This document shows, piece after piece, positions 61,954 through 64,000 of a stretch of 64,000 bases of DNA (positions are counted from its first letter, which is position 1; each line of letters starts with the position of its first letter). The DNA lies in contig BGKB01000185.1 in NCBI GenBank assembly GCA_003116975.1, forward strand, positions 62,001 to 126,000. Reading direction: 5' to 3'. A program made the position numbers and the translations under genes. Source of the stretch: Aurantiochytrium sp. KH105. Its lineage: Eukaryota; Sar; Bigyra; Thraustochytrida; Thraustochytriidae. The notes beneath the pieces were generated by a model. It had not been told where the DNA came from and ran no database searches. It saw only the letters and a program-made list of their open reading frames with translations.

Positions 61954-63684
61954 TCACTTGCTCGAGGGGTTCACGTACGAAGAGATGCTGGCGAGAGTGA
62001 TGGCAAAGGCCATGGCCGGAGACATGGGCTCCTTGAAGTAGCAGTTGAACGTCTTTTTGGATGTCTTTCCACAGACAAAGATGACGTCGCCAGACTTGTC
62101 GGCCGGGTTGTGGAGAATAATGTTTTTGATGCTGCTGGCGAGGGCCATGCCCTTGAAGTCAGAGAGGCGGGGGAGAAAGGACGGACGGTTCGGTGCGTGA
62201 TTGGCCAAGGGGAAGACGGTATCGTCTCCCTGGGCGAGTCGCTCGAACATGAGGTCCTTTTTGGAGAAGGGCCGGCGGTTGTGGCCCATGGCGGGAATGC
62301 AAACGCGTACCCTGCGGCGGTACTGGTCATACTGCTGTTTTTCGATGCGCACGGCGCCAAGCTCGCGGCGGGCATGCATGGCGCCCATGGCTTTGGACGG
62401 GTTCAGCCCGGTGTCAAAGACCTCAAAGGACGAGCCGTTGACGTTGGACTTCATTTTGGCAATGAAGGTGTCCTGCGAGCGAGCGGCGTTGAACTTGGAC
62501 TTGGACTTGCTGGACTTTTGCGAAGACCAGGAAGCGAAGCGCGAGCGCATTTCCATCGAGCCGTCGTCTTCGACCGCGCGCGGGGCGTAGCTGATGGCCC
62601 ACTGCATCGAGGTTGTGAGGCGCTTGAGCCCGTCGGTTCTTTTAAAGGCTGTCATGAGTCGCATACCGTTCGACTGGTTCGTAAAGGTCCAAACCTTTTC
62701 CGTGGAATCGTACATGATGACGCACTTGACGAGTCTCTCGGACTCCATGGGCGCGAGGAGGAAGTCTCTGAGGGCTGCCTCGTTGGCGAATTTTTCCGGG
62801 ATGACCTTGGCGAGGCTCGCGTCGTCAAAGGCTGAGATGGAGTCTGCCACTTCCTCGTCGTCGAGGTCGCTATCGCTGTCGTCGTCTTCGTCGTCGTCGA
62901 ATTCATCGGTGGTGGTGCTCTTGCGCTCGGCTCCGACCGAGACGGAAGAGGAGGTTTCTCCAAAGAAGGGGTCCCACGTCGACGAGCCTGCAGGATCGGA
63001 GAATTCTGTGAGCAAGGTGCGGCTGGAGGGGGCTCCAAAAGAGCCTCCCTGGAAGGATCCCATCGACGGGTCTTGGTAGCCGTTCGAGGGCGCGCCGTAG
63101 AGCATGTTGGACGGGTCGGATCCCTCGACGCCATAGGTGGGGGGGCTCGACCCATAGGAATACGGGTATTGCTGCTGCTGCTGCTGCTGCTGCAGCTGCA
63201 TGTCGACGCCATAAGTTTGCTGCATATGCTGCTGCGGTTGTTGGGGCTGCGGCGATCCGTATCCTGAATAACCTTGCGGAGAGCCAAAGGGCTGCTGGGG
63301 CTGCGGCGAGCCAAAGGATTGCTGAGGCTGCGGCGACATCTGGCCTGTGTACGAGTTGCGGCGAGACGGCGGCGCTCGCGAGGGCGCGGGGCGCGCGGGC
63401 GGCGGCGCTGCGCCTGGGAAGGCAGCCGGGGCCGCCTCTCCGGGGCGGGTCGTCATTTTGGCGGCGAGCTGCGCCTTGAAGTTCGGATCGATCTCCGTGT
63501 TGACGACGCCCGCGACCTCCGCAAAGGCCTTGTCGAAGGGGTTGTTGGGGTCCGCGCCGCGCACGGTCTCCGGCATGGGCGTGTTGTAGTTCACCGACCC
63601 CCGCTCATGCTGGCGGTCCGCGATGGGCGCGTTCCACGTCCCGCGGTAGTGGTCGCGCACCTCTCCGTTCGGCACCGAGTACAT
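61954..63684 (-). CDS. Tubby-like protein
   Basis: Protein of 576 residues if it starts at MYSVPNGEVRD (ATG at 63684); the frame runs on to 63780. The first half is Pro/Gln/Gly/Ser-rich with a poly-Gln run and GYGSPQPQQP-like repeats, then an acidic Asp/Glu/Ser block near 255-285. Residues about 310-576 fit the Tubby C-terminal beta-barrel: a strand VKCVIMYDS, then FEVFDTGLNP, ELGAVRIEKQQY, RRRVRVCIPAMG, RPSFLPRLSDFKGMALASSI and the closing buried helix PAMAFAITLASI. In other eukaryotes this domain binds PI(4,5)P2 and helps deliver membrane proteins to cilia. The Tubby assignment is likely; the short YFKEPMSPAMAFAITL end matches the family's PMSxxQAFAI pattern. It is convergent with XPG. Confidence 0.82.
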   Translation of the reverse strand: MYSVPNGEVRDHYRGTWNAPIADRQHERGSVNYNTPMPETVRGADPNNPFDKAFAEVAGVVNTEIDPNFKAQLAAKMTTRPGEAAPAAFPGAAPPPARPAPSRAPPSRRNSYTGQMSPQPQQSFGSPQPQQPFGSPQGYSGYGSPQPQQPQQHMQQTYGVDMQLQQQQQQQQYPYSYGSSPPTYGVEGSDPSNMLYGAPSNGYQDPSMGSFQGGSFGAPSSRTLLTEFSDPAGSSTWDPFFGETSSSVSVGAERKSTTTDEFDDDEDDDSDSDLDDEEVADSISAFDDASLAKVIPEKFANEAALRDFLLAPMESERLVKCVIMYDSTEKVWTFTNQSNGMRLMTAFKRTDGLKRLTTSMQWAISYAPRAVEDDGSMEMRSRFASWSSQKSSKSKSKFNAARSQDTFIAKMKSNVNGSSFEVFDTGLNPSKAMGAMHARRELGAVRIEKQQYDQYRRRVRVCIPAMGHNRRPFSKKDLMFERLAQGDDTVFPLANHAPNRPSFLPRLSDFKGMALASSIKNIILHNPADKSGDVIFVCGKTSKKTFNCYFKEPMSPAMAFAITLASISSYVNPSSK

Positions 63685-64000
63685 CCTCCTCCGCTCCCTC
63701 TTCTCCGCCCCGCTCGCTCGCGCGTCGGTTGCCCTCCCTCTGCTCGCTCCGCACCGTCGCTGCGCCGGCTCGAGTCCCAACTCGGCTCCCGTTCAGGTTC
63801 TGCTGCCTTCAGGCCCTCTCTCTTCTTCCCCTCCCTCCCTGCCTCCCTGCCTCCCTCCCTCCCTCCCCCGCCCGCCGCGCCCCAACCGACGCGGCCGCTG
63901 CACGCCGCGGCGCCCTCGCTCTGCCGGCCCCGCTCCCGCTCCCGCTCCCGCTCCCGCGAATGCGAACGCGGATGCGAATGCGGATGCGAATGCGAATGCG
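63685..64000. other. Tubby-like gene upstream region, repetitive
   Basis: GC-rich promoter-side sequence. CCCT/CCTG repeats lie at about 63830-63868, GCTCCC repeats at about 63930-63956, and GCGAATGCGGAT-type 6-bp variants run from about 63957 to the window end, so this repeat is truncated by the edge. Confidence 0.6.

Overview
The window looks like nuclear DNA from a gene-dense, intron-poor, moderately GC-rich single-celled eukaryote. I infer a stramenopile, most likely a labyrinthulomycete (thraustochytrid-like). The reasons are long single-exon genes, few short GT-AG introns, tightly packed convergent and divergent pairs, cilium-related genes (LRRC56, Tubby-like), and very long proteins with low-complexity insertions. 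This placement is an inference; no rRNA or other marker gene is present to settle it.

Layout. Positions 1-4845 hold no convincing intact gene, only fragmentary minus-strand coding-like pieces, small inverted repeats and a strong GC-rich hairpin. Then follow: a secreted trypsin-SRCR protease (4846-7974, +); a USP48-like deubiquitinase (8512-13497, +); an ERG4/ERG24-family sterol reductase with 5' introns (14008-16430, +); an unrecognised protein with a duplicated helical module (17015-18096, -); LRRC56 (18611-20341, +); an ankyrin protein (20820-23315, -); the splicing factor GPKOW/Spp2 (24098-25690, +); the G-alpha chaperone/exchange factor RIC8 (26104-27807, -); a mitochondrial protein with two lipoyl domains and a KGD4/MRPS36-like tail (28526-29716, +); a cystatin (30508-30894, -); a cyclic-nucleotide-binding-domain potassium channel (32177-34984, +); a SERCA-type calcium pump (35371-39083, -); a multi-pass class 3 lipase (39762-43430, -); an armadillo-like protein (44622-46334, +); a TRAF-type zinc-finger protein (46573-48201, -); an AIMP1/Arc1p-like tRNA-binding cofactor (48779-50020, +); a large VCBS-repeat receptor-like membrane protein (50236-54855, -); an unrecognised coiled-coil protein (55648-57663, +); the XPG/ERCC5 nuclease (58099-61728, +); and a Tubby-like protein (61954-63684, -).

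These are independent housekeeping and signalling genes, not an operon. Some share broad themes: signalling (RIC8, channel, SERCA, lipase), cilium (LRRC56, Tubby-like) and mRNA/protein homeostasis (GPKOW, USP48, AIMP1-like).

The most interesting item is the lipoyl-lipoyl-KGD4 fusion. It appears to put swinging lipoyl arms and the E3-recruiting adaptor of the 2-oxoglutarate dehydrogenase complex on one polypeptide that has no catalytic E2 domain. Also notable are decayed tandem copies of the 3' ends of two genes (USP48 and GPKOW) lying just downstream of each, short first exons that can be deduced for RIC8 and SERCA, and recurrent AAGC/GCTT tetranucleotide runs near gene starts, including one of about 172 bp.
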